The notes: generated by a model from the letters alone, not told the origin. A stretch of DNA of 64,000 nucleotides from Prochlorococcus sp. AG-402-B05 (GCA_003279635.1 QCHK01000003.1:62001-126000); one strand, 5' to 3'; shown: positions 41,310-53,413, numbered from the stretch's first letter. Numbers and translations: made by a program.

Positions 41310-41561
41310 TTATTTTGGAATTTCTTCTCCAGGACGCAGCCTGCTCCATTTCCCTTGATCTGGTAAAAAACTATCGCATCCTCTAACATCCCATTCTATT
41401 CCTATTTCACTCTCAGGCATATCAAAAATATTGATGTGAATTTTTGGATTATTTCCCTGGAAATCTGGATCTTCAGAAATATGCCTAACCCCATGATTTT
41501 CTTCGACTGTGTAGTAGATCTTACATCTATCTACCCAAGCACAATCAACACAGATGCACAT
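41310..41561 (-). CDS. ycf34: Ycf34 family iron-sulfur protein
   Basis: 83 aa beginning MCICVDCAWVDRCKIYY; four Cys in the first 13 residues plus a later Cys (RGCDSF) match Ycf34. In Synechocystis this family carries an Fe-S cluster and affects photosynthetic gene expression. Upstream of tsaB on the same strand, divergent from the cca gene (29-nt gap). Confidence 0.85.
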   Translation of the reverse strand: MCICVDCAWVDRCKIYYTVEENHGVRHISEDPDFQGNNPKIHINIFDMPESEIGIEWDVRGCDSFLPDQGKWSRLRPGEEIPK

Positions 41562-41590
41562 AACTATTTAAGGTATTATTAGGTGTCTTT

Positions 41591-42784
41591 TTGATAATTA
41601 AACATACTTTACTATCAAATGATCTTTTTGGAGATTTAAATCCACAAGATTGGCCAATATCCATAGCTGATTTGCCTCCTGGCAGTGCCTTGGTCGGAGG
41701 TTCTGTTAGAGATGGATTGTTGAAAAAATTGACTCCAAAACCTGATTTGGATTTTGTGGTTCCAATAAATGCTATTGAGTTCAGCGAGAATTTATCTGAA
41801 AAGATTCATGCCACTTTAATAAAGCTTGATGAAAAGAGAGATATTGCTCGATTAGTTATAAATGGATGGACTCTAGATTTTGCTCGACAAGTAGGAGAGA
41901 ATCTTAAAGATGATTTATTGAGAAGAGATTTTCGAATAAATGCAATTGCTTTAAAGCTTAAAGAAAAGCCAGAAATTTATGATCCGATGGGAGGAATGAA
42001 TGATTTAAAAAATAACAAAATTGTTGCGATAAGCGAGAAGAACTTGCTTGATGATCCTTTGAGGCTCCTTAGAGGTTTTCGATTAATGTGTGAATTAGAT
42101 TTTGAGTTAGAAAAAACAACTAAAAGGTTTCTAAAAAATAATGTAGAAAAATTAAATAATGTTGCACCTGAGAGGATAAAAATGGAGATCTTAAAAATTG
42201 TTCATTCAAAATGGAATTCCTCCGTTTGGCAAACATATTCAGAACTTCAATTATTGAAACGGTGGAATGATGATAATCTTATTCATTTGGAGCTAAAAAG
42301 AAAAGATATTGCCTCAAAAGATCCATTATGTGGAAGCTTTTTAGCAAAGCTAATATTTCTACTCAGTGATGAGGGCTTGTCAAGATTGACGTTTAGTAAA
42401 AATGAAATCAAAAGATGCAAGAACTTGAGGTTTTGGGTTCATAAAATTAATAATTTAGAGTTAGATGATCTTTCCGAGGATGAAAGATTTCAACTTCACA
42501 TTGATTTGAAAGATGATTTGCCGTCTTTCATCCTTTTTTTGAAAGAAAGGCATTCAAGTCTTTGGCTAAAACGCTGGAAAGACCCCTCCGACCCTCTCTT
42601 TCACCCTTCTACGCCTCTTGATGGCCATTTGCTTCAAAAGGCTTTAAAGCTCCCCCCTGGCCCCCTCTTAGGAGAACTCATTAGTCATCTTGCTAAGGAA
42701 AAAGCATATGGAAGATTCTTCACTGATGAAGAGGCTTTGGAGATTGCTCGTAAATGGACCCTAGAGAATTCACCCTTTTTGTGA
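41591..42784 (+). CDS. cca: tRNA nucleotidyltransferase / poly(A) polymerase family (CCA-adding)
   Basis: 397 aa, TTG start at 41591. Class II nucleotidyltransferase motifs: LVGGSVRD, metal-binding D-x-D in KPDLDFVVP, and RRDFRINAIALK, then LLRGFRLMCELDFELE. Needed because tRNA genes here do not encode CCA (see tRNA-Asn). A-adding versus CCA-adding specificity cannot be told from the motifs. Confidence 0.9.
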   Translation: MIIKHTLLSNDLFGDLNPQDWPISIADLPPGSALVGGSVRDGLLKKLTPKPDLDFVVPINAIEFSENLSEKIHATLIKLDEKRDIARLVINGWTLDFARQVGENLKDDLLRRDFRINAIALKLKEKPEIYDPMGGMNDLKNNKIVAISEKNLLDDPLRLLRGFRLMCELDFELEKTTKRFLKNNVEKLNNVAPERIKMEILKIVHSKWNSSVWQTYSELQLLKRWNDDNLIHLELKRKDIASKDPLCGSFLAKLIFLLSDEGLSRLTFSKNEIKRCKNLRFWVHKINNLELDDLSEDERFQLHIDLKDDLPSFILFLKERHSSLWLKRWKDPSDPLFHPSTPLDGHLLQKALKLPPGPLLGELISHLAKEKAYGRFFTDEEALEIARKWTLENSPFL

Positions 42785-42850
42785 TTAACTACACACAAAT
42801 CAAATTAATCTCGGCCGTATGCCGTCGTCTCCTTATCCCCTTTTTTCTAA

Positions 42851-43282
42851 ATGAGTGTTCGCCTTTACATCGGTAATTTGCCGCAGAATGTCAATGTTAA
42901 AGAACTGGAAGCCCTCCTAACATCAATTGGAGATGGAATCAAATTTAAAGCTGTTTTTGATAGAGATACCAAGGCTTGTAGGGGATTTGGTTTCGCTAAT
43001 GTCAAAGATGAGAACGTCTCAAATGAGCTTATTGAAAAATTGAATGGCTATGAATTTAACGGTAACAAATTGAGGGTTGAGCGTTCTGAGCGAAAAGATT
43101 CAAATTCCAATAATTCAAGAAGAGGAGCCAATTCTAACAATGGAAATAAAAGTTCTAATCGTAAAGATGTTAAGAAAGTTGTACATAGCGATGCGCCAAT
43201 TAAAGAAGCTCCGGATCCAAGATGGGCTGGAGAACTATCAAAATTAAAAGATCTTTTAGCAAATCAAAAAACTCCCGCTTAA
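42851..43282 (+). CDS. RRM RNA-binding protein (cyanobacterial Rbp type)
   Basis: 143 aa. One RRM with RNP2 LYIGNLP (5-11) and RNP1 RGFGFANV (about 49-56), then a Ser/Asn/Lys-rich linker and a short conserved-looking end (DPRWAGELSKLKDLLANQ). Cyanobacterial Rbp proteins are cold- and stress-induced and can direct photosystem mRNAs to thylakoids. The preceding 66-nt leader contains a small CGGC/GCCG hairpin. Confidence 0.88.
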   Translation: MSVRLYIGNLPQNVNVKELEALLTSIGDGIKFKAVFDRDTKACRGFGFANVKDENVSNELIEKLNGYEFNGNKLRVERSERKDSNSNNSRRGANSNNGNKSSNRKDVKKVVHSDAPIKEAPDPRWAGELSKLKDLLANQKTPA

Positions 43283-43286
43283 ATGT

Positions 43287-44225
43287 TCAATTAATTAATG
43301 TTCTAAGTTTATATTTTTCATCGTTTATGGTTATCAGATAGGAGATAGGTAGGTTTAAAGCTTTGACCCATCCCTTTACATAAGCGCGATGGCTGAAGAC
43401 GTCATAATCAATTTTTTCAATTGAATTTAGTATTCCGCTATAGAGCCTCAATGAGGTCCATATAGGCCATCTTGCATCTATTGAAAGCCATTTTATGCCC
43501 TCTTCAGATTTCTGGAACCAATCTCTAGCTCTGGCTAATTGAAAAGCCATCAAAGCTTTCCAGTTTTCATTGATTGTTCCTTTCATTAGATCTTCTTCGG
43601 AGTAATTAAATTTTCTCAAATCTTCTAATGGCAAATAAATTCGTCCTCTACCTCTATCTTCTCCAACATCTCTAAGAATATTGGTTAATTGATTCGCGAT
43701 TCCTAGAGCTATTGCTGCTCGTGAAGTGTCAGGAGGTGGCAAATTTGGATTACGGGTATAGGCAGCATCAATTCCTATTACGCCTTGCGTCATCAGCCCA
43801 ACAGTTCCAGCGACTCGATAGCAGTACAGTTCAAGTTCTTCAAAGGTTTTATATCTGGTTGTATCTAAATCCATTCTTTGACCTTCAATCATGTCTATAT
43901 AAGGCTGAATAGACTGAGGAAATTTTTGAAGAGTATCGGCTAAGACAGCATCAAGATCATCTTCAGTATTACCAGCAAAAATATTTTTTGTTTTGTCTTC
44001 CCATCTGTTCAGTCTATCTGACAACTCATTTCGAGATTTTTTTTGAGCTTCAGTGCTGTCCATCAGCTCATCTGTTCTTCGACACCAAACATAAATAGCC
44101 CAGATTGCTCTGCGTTTGGCAGGGGGCAGCAACATGGTACCTAGGTAGAAGGTCTTCGCCCATTGTGCAGTTTCTTTTCTGCAAGCCTCGTAGGCATCCT
44201 CTAGATTCAAAGAAGGCTGAGCCAA
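43287..44225 (-). CDS. crtB: Phytoene synthase
   Basis: 312 aa squalene/phytoene synthase family: DELMD (first Asp-rich motif), the AGTVGLMTQG region and DVGEDRGRGRIYLP (second Asp-rich motif). It joins two geranylgeranyl diphosphates into phytoene, the committed carotenoid step. It lies 81 nt after pds on the same strand: a pds-crtB unit. Confidence 0.95.
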   Translation of the reverse strand: MAQPSLNLEDAYEACRKETAQWAKTFYLGTMLLPPAKRRAIWAIYVWCRRTDELMDSTEAQKKSRNELSDRLNRWEDKTKNIFAGNTEDDLDAVLADTLQKFPQSIQPYIDMIEGQRMDLDTTRYKTFEELELYCYRVAGTVGLMTQGVIGIDAAYTRNPNLPPPDTSRAAIALGIANQLTNILRDVGEDRGRGRIYLPLEDLRKFNYSEEDLMKGTINENWKALMAFQLARARDWFQKSEEGIKWLSIDARWPIWTSLRLYSGILNSIEKIDYDVFSHRAYVKGWVKALNLPISYLITINDEKYKLRTLIN

Positions 44226-44306
44226 AATTAGAAGTTTGTAAGTTTTTGAGTTTGCATTAATCTCTTGAATTGCAATTTTGAATGAATTCTTGTTGTTACA
44301 TTAAGA

Positions 44307-45713
<1,407 letters not shown>

Positions 45714-45799
45714 TTAACAACTTTAGTGATTAAGACCACCCAAGAAGGGTTTAGGTCGTTAAATTTGCAGTATATATTTCGGTTTGTTGTTTTAAATTC

Positions 45800-46147
45800 A
45801 TGAGCGATACTATTCTTAAATGCACAACTAGACACGTAAGAATATTTACTGCAGTAGTAGAAAATAATGATTTAATTTTAGATAATGAGCATCTGACATT
45901 AGATATTGATCCAGATAATGAATTTTATTGGAGCGATCAATCTATAAAAAAGGTGCAAGATTATTTTCGTAAATTAGTGGACTCTCACGCCAATCATGAA
46001 TTAAGTGATTACAGCTTGAGAAAAATAGGATCCTTGCTTGAGGATTTTATTAGAAAGTTGCTGAAAGATGGAGAGCTTAGTTATAACCCAAATAGTAGGG
46101 TAATGAACTATTCCATGGGATTACCTCGAGCTCAAGAATTATTATGA
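45800..46147 (+). CDS. ndhM: NDH-1 complex subunit M
   Basis: 115 aa; [19 protein letters not shown] and [20 protein letters not shown] followed by GLPRAQELL are typical NdhM. It is a peripheral subunit specific to oxygenic NDH-1. Stop overlaps the DUF3172 gene by 4 nt. Confidence 0.93.
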   Translation: MSDTILKCTTRHVRIFTAVVENNDLILDNEHLTLDIDPDNEFYWSDQSIKKVQDYFRKLVDSHANHELSDYSLRKIGSLLEDFIRKLLKDGELSYNPNSRVMNYSMGLPRAQELL

Positions 46148-46800
46148 ATCAAGGTCCTTATAATCGACGACCATCATCTCGTAGAAGATCAAATTTGGCG
46201 AGAAGACAAGAAGGGAACAGATATAACTCTAGAAAAGATTCAAATATTAGAGACCAATATGAATCAAGAGGAAGTCGATTTGAATCGTCAGGCTCTTCAG
46301 GGGGCGGCGGTGGCATAAAGATCAACTCTAATTCTATTGCCATTTTGGCTGGAGTATTGGTAATTGGCGTAGGTATAGGAAGCCTCATCACAAGCACAAC
46401 TTCAGGTGGCCAGGGAAATATTGCAAGTCAGCAACAATTGGATATGGCAGTTCCGGATCCTGACTTTTGCAGGCAATACGGTGCAAGTGCTTTTGTGATC
46501 GATGTTGAAATGTATACGACCTTAAACCCCTCTACAAGCTTTGTGACCCAACCAGCTCTTCAACCGGGTTGTGTCATTAGAAGAGAAAATTGGACTGTTT
46601 TGCAAAAGCAAGGAGCCATAAATAATGAAGATGTTAGAGAATGTAAGCAGAGAATGAATACATTTGCCTATATAGGTTCAATTAGGGACCAGCCAATTGT
46701 GCGTTGTGTTTATCAAGCAGATGTTAATGAAAATAAATTTATAATTAGAGGTGCTGAAGAAGATGCTGTTGGTATCAATAAAGAGGCCATACAATTTTAA
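46144..46800 (+). CDS. DUF3172 family membrane-anchored protein
   Basis: 218 aa. The first about 60 residues are Arg/Ser/Gly-rich and disordered; one membrane span ([19 protein letters not shown]) follows, then a domain with [34 protein letters not shown] and [16 protein letters not shown] that matches DUF3172. Predicted outside the cytoplasm with cysteines that may pair. Coupled to ndhM by a 4-nt overlap; ends in a TTAA shared with the rbcR stop. Confidence 0.82.
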   Translation: MNQGPYNRRPSSRRRSNLARRQEGNRYNSRKDSNIRDQYESRGSRFESSGSSGGGGGIKINSNSIAILAGVLVIGVGIGSLITSTTSGGQGNIASQQQLDMAVPDPDFCRQYGASAFVIDVEMYTTLNPSTSFVTQPALQPGCVIRRENWTVLQKQGAINNEDVRECKQRMNTFAYIGSIRDQPIVRCVYQADVNENKFIIRGAEEDAVGINKEAIQF

Positions 46801-47747
46801 TTTTGAGGATTAAATAGTGGCGAAAATGAACTAGCAAATAAAGGTAATATGTCTCGTGTGAATGCTTCGGCAGCTCTAGATGAATATCTACCTGGATTGG
46901 TGATTACTTTTAGTTCTCTTTTGACTTCTAGATCTGCCACAATGGGTCTGTGAATACTGCCTCCTGATAATTCTCTTTCAATTGATACTACGGGAAGAAA
47001 AGCAGCGCCAAGGTTAGATTGAACAGCATTTTTTATAGCTTCAAGAGAGTTTAATTCCATTTCTATATGTAACCTCTGGACGTCTAATCCTGAAGAGGAC
47101 AATAGTTGATCTACGACTTTTCTTGTGGTTGATTGATTGTCTAAAGTGATAAACCTAAGGCTATATAGATCTTCTTTTATGAGTTCTTTTGACTTTGCTA
47201 ATGGATGATTAGTAGGTAAAACAAGAGCTAACTCATCAGTTGCAAAAGGAATAACTTCTAATGATTCGTTTAATTCTAATGGAAGTTGGCCTCCAATAAT
47301 AGCAATATCTATCTGGCCATTAGCAACACTCCATCCTGTTCTTCTAGTGCTATGAATTTGAAGTTGAACAGAAACTTCTGGATACTTTTGTCTGAAAAGT
47401 CCAATCATCCTTGGCATCAAGTAAGTACCCGTAGTTTGACTAGCTCCAATAATGATGGATCCCCCTTTGAGATTATTTAAATCTTCAACTGCTTTGCAGG
47501 TCTCTTGGCATTCACCTAAAATTTTCTCACAATAATTTAGAAGAAGCTTTCCAGCTTCAGTTAATTGGGCTTTTCTTCCACCTCTGTCAAATATGGCAAT
47601 ATCTAGTTGTTTTTCCAGATTTTGCACTTGCAAACTTACAGCCGGTTGAGTAACAAAGAGACTATCTGCAGCTTTTTTAAAGCTCCCCTCATCAACGATT
47701 GCTTTGAGGATTCTAAGTTGATCAAGAGTGAATGGGATCTCCGCCAT
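46797..47747 (-). CDS. rbcR: LysR-type regulator, RbcR-like
   Basis: 316 aa. N-terminal winged HTH ([20 protein letters not shown], then [16 protein letters not shown]) and a LysR effector domain. Extended similarity to the cyanobacterial/plastid RbcR (Ycf30) group, which controls Rubisco and carbon-uptake genes in response to carbon metabolites. NdhR/CcmR is the main alternative. Divergent from the NnrU/Z-ISO-like gene and the ndhF-ndhD operon. Confidence 0.85.
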   Translation of the reverse strand: MAEIPFTLDQLRILKAIVDEGSFKKAADSLFVTQPAVSLQVQNLEKQLDIAIFDRGGRKAQLTEAGKLLLNYCEKILGECQETCKAVEDLNNLKGGSIIIGASQTTGTYLMPRMIGLFRQKYPEVSVQLQIHSTRRTGWSVANGQIDIAIIGGQLPLELNESLEVIPFATDELALVLPTNHPLAKSKELIKEDLYSLRFITLDNQSTTRKVVDQLLSSSGLDVQRLHIEMELNSLEAIKNAVQSNLGAAFLPVVSIERELSGGSIHRPIVADLEVKRELKVITNPGRYSSRAAEAFTRDILPLFASSFSPLFNPQN

Positions 47748-47855
47748 GGTGGCAGGCCTTCATGGCAGTTATTAAAATAAAATGTAGGGAAAAACAACTC
47801 CAACTGTTGATCCGGTATGGATCTAATAATTTATTAAGATGTTTTTATACGACTA

Positions 47856-48602
47856 ATGACACTTTCAGATACTCATAGTTCCAGTTTTGTGATGATATTA
47901 CTTTTATTTTGTTTTGCAGTTATTCATAGTGGAGGAGCGGCTTTAAGGGTGAAAGCAGAAAGTGTAATTGGAGCAAGAGCATGGAGATTGATTTTTGCTT
48001 TTGCAAGTATTCCTTCAGCGGTCATTTTGGTTGGTTACTTTATTGCTCATCGTTACGACGGAGTGAGATTTTGGAATTTTCAAGGGATTAGCGAATTAAT
48101 TCCTGTGATTTGGATGTTGAGTGCAGTTAGTTTTCTTTTTTTGTACCCAGCTACATATAACCTTCTAGAAATCCCAGCTGTCTTTAAGCCAAAAGTTAGA
48201 ATTTACGCTTCAGGAATTATTAGAGTAACTCGCCATCCCCAGGCAATTGGTCAAATTATTTGGTGCTTTGCACATTTACTTTGGATTGGTACAAGTTTTA
48301 CGCTTGTAACTTGTGTTGGATTGATTGCCCACCATTTATTTGCTATCTGGCATGGTGATAAAAGACTTACTCTTAGATTCGGAAAAGAATTTGATGAAAT
48401 CAAGAAAAAAACATCAGTCGTGCCCTTCTTAGCTGTGTTGGATGGACGACAAAAATTACAAATAAAAGAATTTCTCAGGCCCTCTCAAATGGGAATTCTC
48501 ATTGCAATATTTTTTTTCTGGTGGTCCCATAAATTTATTTCAGTTGGAGCTCAGAGATTTCTCTCTTTTGATTTAACTGAATTACTAGCAAGAATTGCCT
48601 AA
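47856..48602 (+). CDS. NnrU-family membrane protein, candidate 15-cis-zeta-carotene isomerase (Z-ISO)
   Basis: 248 aa with six or seven hydrophobic spans; HSGGAALRVKAE near the start and RVTRHPQAIGQIIWCF, AHHLFAIWHGDKRL are the NnrU hallmarks. Plant and cyanobacterial Z-ISO belongs to this family and uses His ligands to a haem to isomerise the central 15-cis bond. As pds and zds of the cis pathway are present in the window, Z-ISO is the leading candidate role, but NnrU homologues with other roles exist. It starts the ndhF-side cluster. Confidence 0.72.
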   Translation: MTLSDTHSSSFVMILLLFCFAVIHSGGAALRVKAESVIGARAWRLIFAFASIPSAVILVGYFIAHRYDGVRFWNFQGISELIPVIWMLSAVSFLFLYPATYNLLEIPAVFKPKVRIYASGIIRVTRHPQAIGQIIWCFAHLLWIGTSFTLVTCVGLIAHHLFAIWHGDKRLTLRFGKEFDEIKKKTSVVPFLAVLDGRQKLQIKEFLRPSQMGILIAIFFFWWSHKFISVGAQRFLSFDLTELLARIA

Positions 48603-48627
48603 ACTTATTTCATTATGATTTAGCTGT

Positions 48628-50643
48628 ATGCATTCTGCTGCAGACTTTGCTTGGTTAATTCCACTTCTTCCTCTTTGTGGGGCAGTTTTGATTGGTTTGG
48701 GATTAATTAGTTTTAATGATCTTTTTAATCGTTCAAGGAAACCCGTTGCAATAACCCTGTTGACTTCCTTAGGTGCTTCGGCATTTATTAGCTATGCAGT
48801 TTTAGCCGAGCAACTCTCAGGTAAGCCTCCAGTTGAACACTTGTTTATTTGGGCTAGTGCAGGCTCATTTGAGTTGCCAATGGGATATGTGATTGATCCT
48901 CTGGCGGCAGTGATGCTCGCTCTTGTAACTACAATTGCTTTCTTGGTAATGATTTATTCCCATGGTTATATGGCACATGATCCTGGGTATGTTCGTTTTT
49001 TTACTTATCTAGCCTTATTCAGCAGCTCAATGCTTGGTCTAATTGTTAGTCCAAATTTGCTTGAAATATATGTTTTTTGGGAATTGGTTGGTATGTGTTC
49101 ATATTTATTAGTTGGCTTTTGGTACGACAGAGATGGTGCTGCACATGCAGCTCAAAAGGCTTTTATTGTAAATAGAGTGGGTGACTTTGGCTTATTGCTT
49201 GGTATTTTGGGTCTTTTTTGGGCTACAGGTAGTTTTGATTTTCATGGCATAGCTGATGGTTTATCAGTGGCAGTTGCTTCTGGGACAGTACCAATGTGGG
49301 CGGCTTTGACACTTTGCATACTTGTTTTTATGGGGCCAATGGCTAAGTCTGCACAATTTCCTTTGCATGTTTGGTTGCCCGATGCAATGGAAGGTCCAAC
49401 TCCCATATCTGCCCTTATCCATGCAGCAACAATGGTTGCAGCGGGAGTTTTTTTAGTAGCAAGGCTTGATCCTTTGTTCAGCCAGTTCCCTTTCGTTGGA
49501 TTATTTATTGCAATTATTGGAACTGTCACTTGTTTCCTAGGAGCATCGATCGCCTTGACTCAAATGGACTTGAAAAAAGGGTTGGCTTACAGCACAGTTT
49601 CTCAACTTGGATACATGATGCTTGCTATGGGATGTGGTGCACCAGTAGCAGGAATGTTCCACCTTGTTACTCATGCTTGTTTTAAGGCAATGTTATTCCT
49701 TGGTTCAGGTTCAGTTATTCATGCTATGGAGGAGGTCGTTGGTCATGAACCAATTCTTGCTCAAGACATGCGATTGATGGGAGGCCTTCGTAAAAAAATG
49801 CCTATTACAGCAATAACTTTTTTCATTGGTTGCATTGCTATTAGTGGAATACCTCCTCTCGCAGGTTTTTGGAGTAAAGATGAAATTCTTGGTCAAGCCT
49901 TTAACAGTTTTCCAATTCTTTGGTTTATTGGTTTTCTAACGGCAGGAATGACAGCTTTCTATATGTTTAGGCTGTATTTCCTAACTTTTGAGGGGGACTT
50001 TCGTGGCGAAAATAAAGAGATGCAGGTTTCTTTGCTTTCTTTAGCAGGCAAAGATAAAGATGAAGATCATGAAGATCATGAAGATCATGAAATTGGCAAA
50101 ATACATGAATCTTCTTGGCCAATGACATTTCCCTTGGCAGTTTTGGCAATTCCTTCTGTCTTGATTGGCTTTATAGGTGTTCCTTGGAACAGCATTTTTG
50201 CAAACTTGTTAGATCCCTTTGAGGCTATTGAAGCTGCAGAAAAGTTTAGTTGGGGAGAATTTCTTCCACTTGCAACTGCCTCAGTAGTAATCTCATCCGC
50301 AGGGATATTATTGGCTGTCTTAACTTATTATTTAAAAAGATTTGATCTTGGTGTTTCTCTATCCAGGAAGTTTCCTCAAATCAATTCATTTCTTCAGAAC
50401 AAATGGTACTTAGATGATATAAATGAGAAGATTTTTGTAAAAGGTAGTAGAAAACTCGCAAGAGAAGTACTAGAAGTAGATGCAAAAGTAGTTGATGGAG
50501 TTGTTAATCTGACTGGATTATTGACTCTTGGTAGTGGAGAAGGGCTTAAATATTTTGAGACAGGAAGAGCACAGTTTTACGCATTGATTGTTTTTGGAGG
50601 AGTAATTGCTCTGGTTGCACTTTTTGGAGTTGTAGGTGCATGA
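48628..50643 (+). CDS. ndhF: NDH-1 subunit NdhF (chain 5)
   Basis: 671 aa proton-pumping antiporter-like subunit with about 16 spans. Proton-channel segments such as VFWELVGMCSYLLVGFW, FPLHVWLPDAMEGPTPISAL (Lys/Glu/His positions) are seen. A soluble loop holds three tandem 9-nt units coding EDH (residues 479-487). It lies 25 nt after the NnrU gene and 100 nt before ndhD. Assigned to the respiratory/cyclic NDH-1 type (F1). Confidence 0.95.
   Translation: MHSAADFAWLIPLLPLCGAVLIGLGLISFNDLFNRSRKPVAITLLTSLGASAFISYAVLAEQLSGKPPVEHLFIWASAGSFELPMGYVIDPLAAVMLALVTTIAFLVMIYSHGYMAHDPGYVRFFTYLALFSSSMLGLIVSPNLLEIYVFWELVGMCSYLLVGFWYDRDGAAHAAQKAFIVNRVGDFGLLLGILGLFWATGSFDFHGIADGLSVAVASGTVPMWAALTLCILVFMGPMAKSAQFPLHVWLPDAMEGPTPISALIHAATMVAAGVFLVARLDPLFSQFPFVGLFIAIIGTVTCFLGASIALTQMDLKKGLAYSTVSQLGYMMLAMGCGAPVAGMFHLVTHACFKAMLFLGSGSVIHAMEEVVGHEPILAQDMRLMGGLRKKMPITAITFFIGCIAISGIPPLAGFWSKDEILGQAFNSFPILWFIGFLTAGMTAFYMFRLYFLTFEGDFRGENKEMQVSLLSLAGKDKDEDHEDHEDHEIGKIHESSWPMTFPLAVLAIPSVLIGFIGVPWNSIFANLLDPFEAIEAAEKFSWGEFLPLATASVVISSAGILLAVLTYYLKRFDLGVSLSRKFPQINSFLQNKWYLDDINEKIFVKGSRKLAREVLEVDAKVVDGVVNLTGLLTLGSGEGLKYFETGRAQFYALIVFGGVIALVALFGVVGA
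50062..50088 (+). repeat. Three tandem 9-nt units GAAGATCAT inside ndhF
   Basis: Exact copies encoding Glu-Asp-His three times in a loop of NdhF. A length change by 9 nt would keep the frame. Confidence 0.85.
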
Positions 50644-50743
50644 TTTTTACATAATTTTTTTAGGTGTGTGTTTCATCCCCTATCTAGAGGGTGCCAATAA
50701 TCTCATAATTTCTAAACTCAAAAAGTGTGATTAATTTCGAGTC

Positions 50744-52399
50744 TTGGAATTTGCTCTCAATACAAGTTTGAACCTAGGGACAATGCTAATTCCTGAGCCA
50801 ATTCAAGCCGATTTTCCTTGGTTAAGTTTATCCATATTGTTTCCCATTGTTGGAGCATTGATTGTTCCTTTTATTCCAGATAAAGGCGAAGGAAAAGAAG
50901 TTCGATGGTATGCACTCATAATTTCTTTAATTACTTTTCTAATTACTGTCGCTGCTTACTTCAAAGGTTTTGATCCAAGTAAAGAGGGCTTGCAATTATA
51001 TGAAAAAGTTAGCTGGCTTCCTGCTCTTGGGTTGACTTGGTCTGTTGGTGCAGATGGATTATCAATGCCATTGATATTACTTACAAGCTTTATAACTTCT
51101 CTTGCCGTTTTGGCGGCATGGCCAGTTAGCTACAAACCAAAATTATTTTTCTTTTTAATTCTCGCCATGGATGGCGGCCAGATAGCTGTCTTTGCAGTTC
51201 AAGATATGTTGCTTTTCTTTCTGGCTTGGGAATTGGAGTTGTTTCCCGTTTATTTATTCCTTGCCATCTGGGGCGGAAAGAAGAGGCAATATGCGGCGAC
51301 CAAATTTATTATCTATACAGCAGGAAGCTCGTTATTTATTCTCCTTGCTGGTCTTGCGATGGGTTTCTTTCAGGGGGGAGGGGTGCCAGATTTCGGTTAT
51401 ACCCATTTAGCTCAGCAAAATTTTGGTAGGGGGTTTCAACTGCTTTGTTATTCAGGTTTGTTAATAGCATTTGGGGTCAAACTTCCTATTGTGCCTCTTC
51501 ATACTTGGTTGCCCGATGCACATGGAGAGGCTACTGCTCCAGTACATATGCTCTTAGCAGGAATCTTGTTAAAGATGGGTGGATATGCTCTCCTTAGATT
51601 TAATGCACAATTACTGCCAGATGCGCATGCTCAATTTGCTCCATTATTAATTGTATTGGGAGTGGTAAATATTATCTATGCAGCTTTAACCTCTTTTGCT
51701 CAAAGAAATTTAAAAAGAAAAATTGCTTACAGTTCAATAAGTCATATGGGTTTTGTTTTAATAGGTATTGGAAGCTTCAGCTCTTTAGGTACTAGTGGTG
51801 CAATGTTGCAAATGGTTAGCCACGGCTTAATAGGAGCAAGCTTGTTTTTCCTTGTTGGTGCAACTTACGACAGAACTCACACCCTTCAATTAGATGAGAT
51901 GGGTGGGATTGGTCAAAATATGAGGATTATGTTTGCTTTATGGACAGCATGCGCTTTCGCTTCTCTTGCTTTACCTGGAATGAGTGGGTTTATATCGGAA
52001 TTAATGGTTTTTGTTGGGTTTGTAACCGATGAAGTTTATACTCTTCCATTTAGGATTGTTGTTGCTTCGTTAGCAGCAATTGGAGTCATTTTGACACCTA
52101 TATATTTATTATCGATGCTTAGAGAAATCTTCTTCGGCAAAGAGAATGCAAAGTTAATATCTAAAGCAAAGTTAGTAGATGCTGAACCTAGAGAGATCTA
52201 TATTATTGCTTGTTTATTAGTTCCCATTATTGGAATTGGTTTGTATCCAAAAATTATGACTGATACTTATATTTCATCTATTGATGGATTGGTTAAAAGA
52301 GATTTGTTAGCCGTTGAGAGAATTAGAAGTGATCGAGCAACAATTATTAGCAATCCAAACTTATCAATTGGGACTCTTGAAGCTCCTCTTTTAGATTGA
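50744..52399 (+). CDS. ndhD: NDH-1 subunit NdhD (chain 4)
   Basis: 551 aa from TTG 50744, or 538 aa from ATG 50783 ([15 protein letters not shown]), which I cannot decide between. Antiporter-like membrane subunit: [40 protein letters not shown] and [17 protein letters not shown] are typical. Same strand as ndhF, forming the ndhF1-ndhD1 pair of NDH-1L. Confidence 0.93.
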   Translation: MEFALNTSLNLGTMLIPEPIQADFPWLSLSILFPIVGALIVPFIPDKGEGKEVRWYALIISLITFLITVAAYFKGFDPSKEGLQLYEKVSWLPALGLTWSVGADGLSMPLILLTSFITSLAVLAAWPVSYKPKLFFFLILAMDGGQIAVFAVQDMLLFFLAWELELFPVYLFLAIWGGKKRQYAATKFIIYTAGSSLFILLAGLAMGFFQGGGVPDFGYTHLAQQNFGRGFQLLCYSGLLIAFGVKLPIVPLHTWLPDAHGEATAPVHMLLAGILLKMGGYALLRFNAQLLPDAHAQFAPLLIVLGVVNIIYAALTSFAQRNLKRKIAYSSISHMGFVLIGIGSFSSLGTSGAMLQMVSHGLIGASLFFLVGATYDRTHTLQLDEMGGIGQNMRIMFALWTACAFASLALPGMSGFISELMVFVGFVTDEVYTLPFRIVVASLAAIGVILTPIYLLSMLREIFFGKENAKLISKAKLVDAEPREIYIIACLLVPIIGIGLYPKIMTDTYISSIDGLVKRDLLAVERIRSDRATIISNPNLSIGTLEAPLLD

Positions 52400-52463
52400 A
52401 AATTACTTCACCTGGCATTACATCCGATTAAGAGATAACTTGATTTAAGATTAATAGTTCTCA

Positions 52464-53357
52464 TTGCCAGTTGATTTTTTAACTCAATCTGCAGATTCTG
52501 GCGCGAGACTTGCGATTCGCTTATTGCAAGATGCTGCTCAAAGAGGAGATATTGATCCTTGGGATGTGGATGTTATTCCAGTTGTAGATGGTTTTTTGGA
52601 CCAACTTAAACAGCGTATTGAAATTCCAAAAAAGATCTCACAACATTTCAGCCAAAATGGTGGAAGTTATGAAGTTGATTTGGCTCAAAGTAGTGAGGCC
52701 TTTTTAGCAGCCTCTGCCTTGGTTGGTTTAAAGGCGGAGGTGCTTGAGGCTGAAATGTTCTCTGTTGATATGGAAGTTGAAGATGATTCAGAATTGGATT
52801 TTGGTGAACAGGGTTGGCTAGATGAAAGTTTTCAATTACCTCTTCGACCAGAGAGACATCTTTGCAGAAGGCCCGTTGCACCTCCTCCATTTAGAAGGCC
52901 AGTTACTCTTGGAGAATTAATAAATCAGCTTGAGACAATTGCAGAATCTTTGAAAAATGATGATTTGAATAATCGTAGAAAGTTACGACAAAAAAAATTA
53001 AGTAATAGAGAGGTTATTGCTCAGGTTTCATCTCTTGCTCATCGAGAAAAATTACCTGAAACGACTGCTGCGCTAGCGATTTTTATTAATAAGTGGGAAA
53101 AAGCTTTGCACTGGGTTGATTTTGAATTATTAGTTAAGAGTTGGAGAGAAAATTTTGCCTCAAATGATTTGGATACCGATAGAGTAGGAGTCTTTTGGGC
53201 TTTATTGTTTTTATCCTCTCAGGGCAAGGTGGAGATTGATCAAAAAGGTTCTTTGTTCTCTCCCTTAAGAATAAAGAGGCTATTGCAACCAGGAATGGTT
53301 GCGCAACTTCCCCTCTCTTCTTTAGACGTGACAGATGTCTCGCCGGCTGCTGCTTAG
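52464..53357 (+). CDS. scpA: Segregation and condensation protein A
   Basis: 297 aa from TTG 52464. N-terminal ARLAIRLLQDAAQRGDIDPWDV and the winged-helix C-terminal part (VGVFWALLFLSSQGKVEIDQ) match ScpA, the kleisin of the SMC complex. Cyanobacterial ScpA carries a longer middle. 64 nt downstream of ndhD; likely its own promoter. Confidence 0.85.
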   Translation: MPVDFLTQSADSGARLAIRLLQDAAQRGDIDPWDVDVIPVVDGFLDQLKQRIEIPKKISQHFSQNGGSYEVDLAQSSEAFLAASALVGLKAEVLEAEMFSVDMEVEDDSELDFGEQGWLDESFQLPLRPERHLCRRPVAPPPFRRPVTLGELINQLETIAESLKNDDLNNRRKLRQKKLSNREVIAQVSSLAHREKLPETTAALAIFINKWEKALHWVDFELLVKSWRENFASNDLDTDRVGVFWALLFLSSQGKVEIDQKGSLFSPLRIKRLLQPGMVAQLPLSSLDVTDVSPAAA

Positions 53358-53413
53358 CTCTTTGTGGAGGCAGCATTCTATGTTGGCCTTGTTGAAATTG
53401 GGTTAAACCGCCT

